A stretch of 64,000 bases of DNA. Origin: CAVQFD01 sp963724695 (GTDB taxonomy: Bacteria; Acidobacteriota; Vicinamibacteria; Vicinamibacterales; CAVVIG01). Below, piece by piece: positions 63,931 through 64,000 of this stretch. Made by a program: the position numbers and the translations under genes. The notes under the pieces were generated by a model. That model was given only the letters and a program-made list of their open reading frames with translations. It was not told the DNA's origin and made no database searches. Where the stretch lies: contig CAVRVW010000012.1 in the NCBI GenBank assembly GCA_963724695.1, positions 937,172-1,001,171 of the forward strand. The letters run 5' to 3'. Every line of letters begins with the position of its first letter. Positions within the stretch are counted from its first letter, which is position 1.

Positions 63931-64000
63931 AGAGAGCACCATATCCTTCAGCAGGTCGCCGAAGCTTGGGTTCAAGGCCTTGTCGCGATGATTGCCACCG
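63919..64000 (-). CDS. possible C-terminal end of a gene running off the window
   Basis: On the minus strand an open frame enters from the window edge and ends with a TGA at 63919-63921. It encodes 26 residues ending NHRDKALNPSFGDLLKDMV then LSSPR. It would overlap the PCC gene stop. The frame looks coding, but too little is present to name a family. Confidence 0.35.
   Translation of the reverse strand, partial: GGNHRDKALNPSFGDLLKDMVLSSPR

Overview
The window is a GC-rich (about two-thirds G+C) bacterial chromosome segment with tightly packed genes on both strands, a single tRNA, and no phage, IS element or CRISPR array. The gene set points to an environmental Acidobacteriota, most likely of the Vicinamibacteria type. 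It includes secreted DUF6152, ThuA and PCC-domain proteins, a TonB receptor with a carboxypeptidase-regulatory-like front domain, a Ser/Thr kinase with TolB-like and TPR segments, cytochrome c-fused copper monooxygenase-like proteins, several secreted beta-propellers and an aa3 oxidase operon. The taxon is an inference from gene content; no rRNA is present.

Layout. 0-14 kb: DUF3817, a VWA protein, a large GGDEF diguanylate cyclase, a DUF2235 hydrolase, DUF6152, an OmpR-type two-component pair, a TonB-dependent siderophore receptor, an M28 peptidase overlapping a PAL-like propeller gene, and a methyltransferase. 14.3-19.7 kb: a translationally coupled minor-pilin operon (GspH/FimT, PilV, PilW) followed by a very long PilX-like protein. 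19.8-24.7 kb: an alpha/beta hydrolase, two paralogous secreted proteins, and cytochrome c-copper monooxygenase number 1. 24.8-31.7 kb: a three-gene operon of DUF2126 transglutaminase, circularly permuted ATP-grasp/alpha-E protein and transglutaminase, each gene overlapping the next. 32.5-40.7 kb: aa3 cytochrome oxidase operon with a desaturase, preceded by cytochrome c-copper monooxygenase number 2, a secreted beta-rich protein and a cytochrome c. 41-46.4 kb: an osmotic/ion operon (degenerate HtrA-PDZ protein, Kef-like antiporter, and a second antiporter read through into trehalose-6-phosphate synthase). 46.5-53.2 kb: M29 aminopeptidase, rhomboid protease, zinc-ribbon protein, small basic protein, release factor 3, PAL-like lipoprotein. 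53.3-61.8 kb: HupE/UreJ, a small membrane ORF, monomeric isocitrate dehydrogenase, NTF2-like protein, Ser/Thr kinase, third PAL-like propeller. 61.9-64 kb: tRNA-Arg(TCT), tandem repeats, ThuA and PCC-domain proteins.

The most interesting biology is a possible bacterial counterpart of the peptide-amidating PHM/PAL pair. Two secreted proteins join a CxxCH cytochrome c domain to a copper type II monooxygenase core with all six PHM copper-ligand positions filled. Three secreted NHL propellers resemble PAL, and two of them keep the three zinc histidines. The genes are scattered, so a shared pathway is a hypothesis only.

The window also carries several families of short repeats: 7-bp arrays between or at the edges of genes, 9-bp arrays both between genes and in frame inside DUF2126, REP-like palindromes, and a 20-bp palindrome inserted in two coding regions. 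Many genes are broken by single-base indels that restore after one change. These are concentrated at 37-45 kb and 52-61.5 kb and look like assembly errors rather than gene decay, so those genes are annotated across the breaks.
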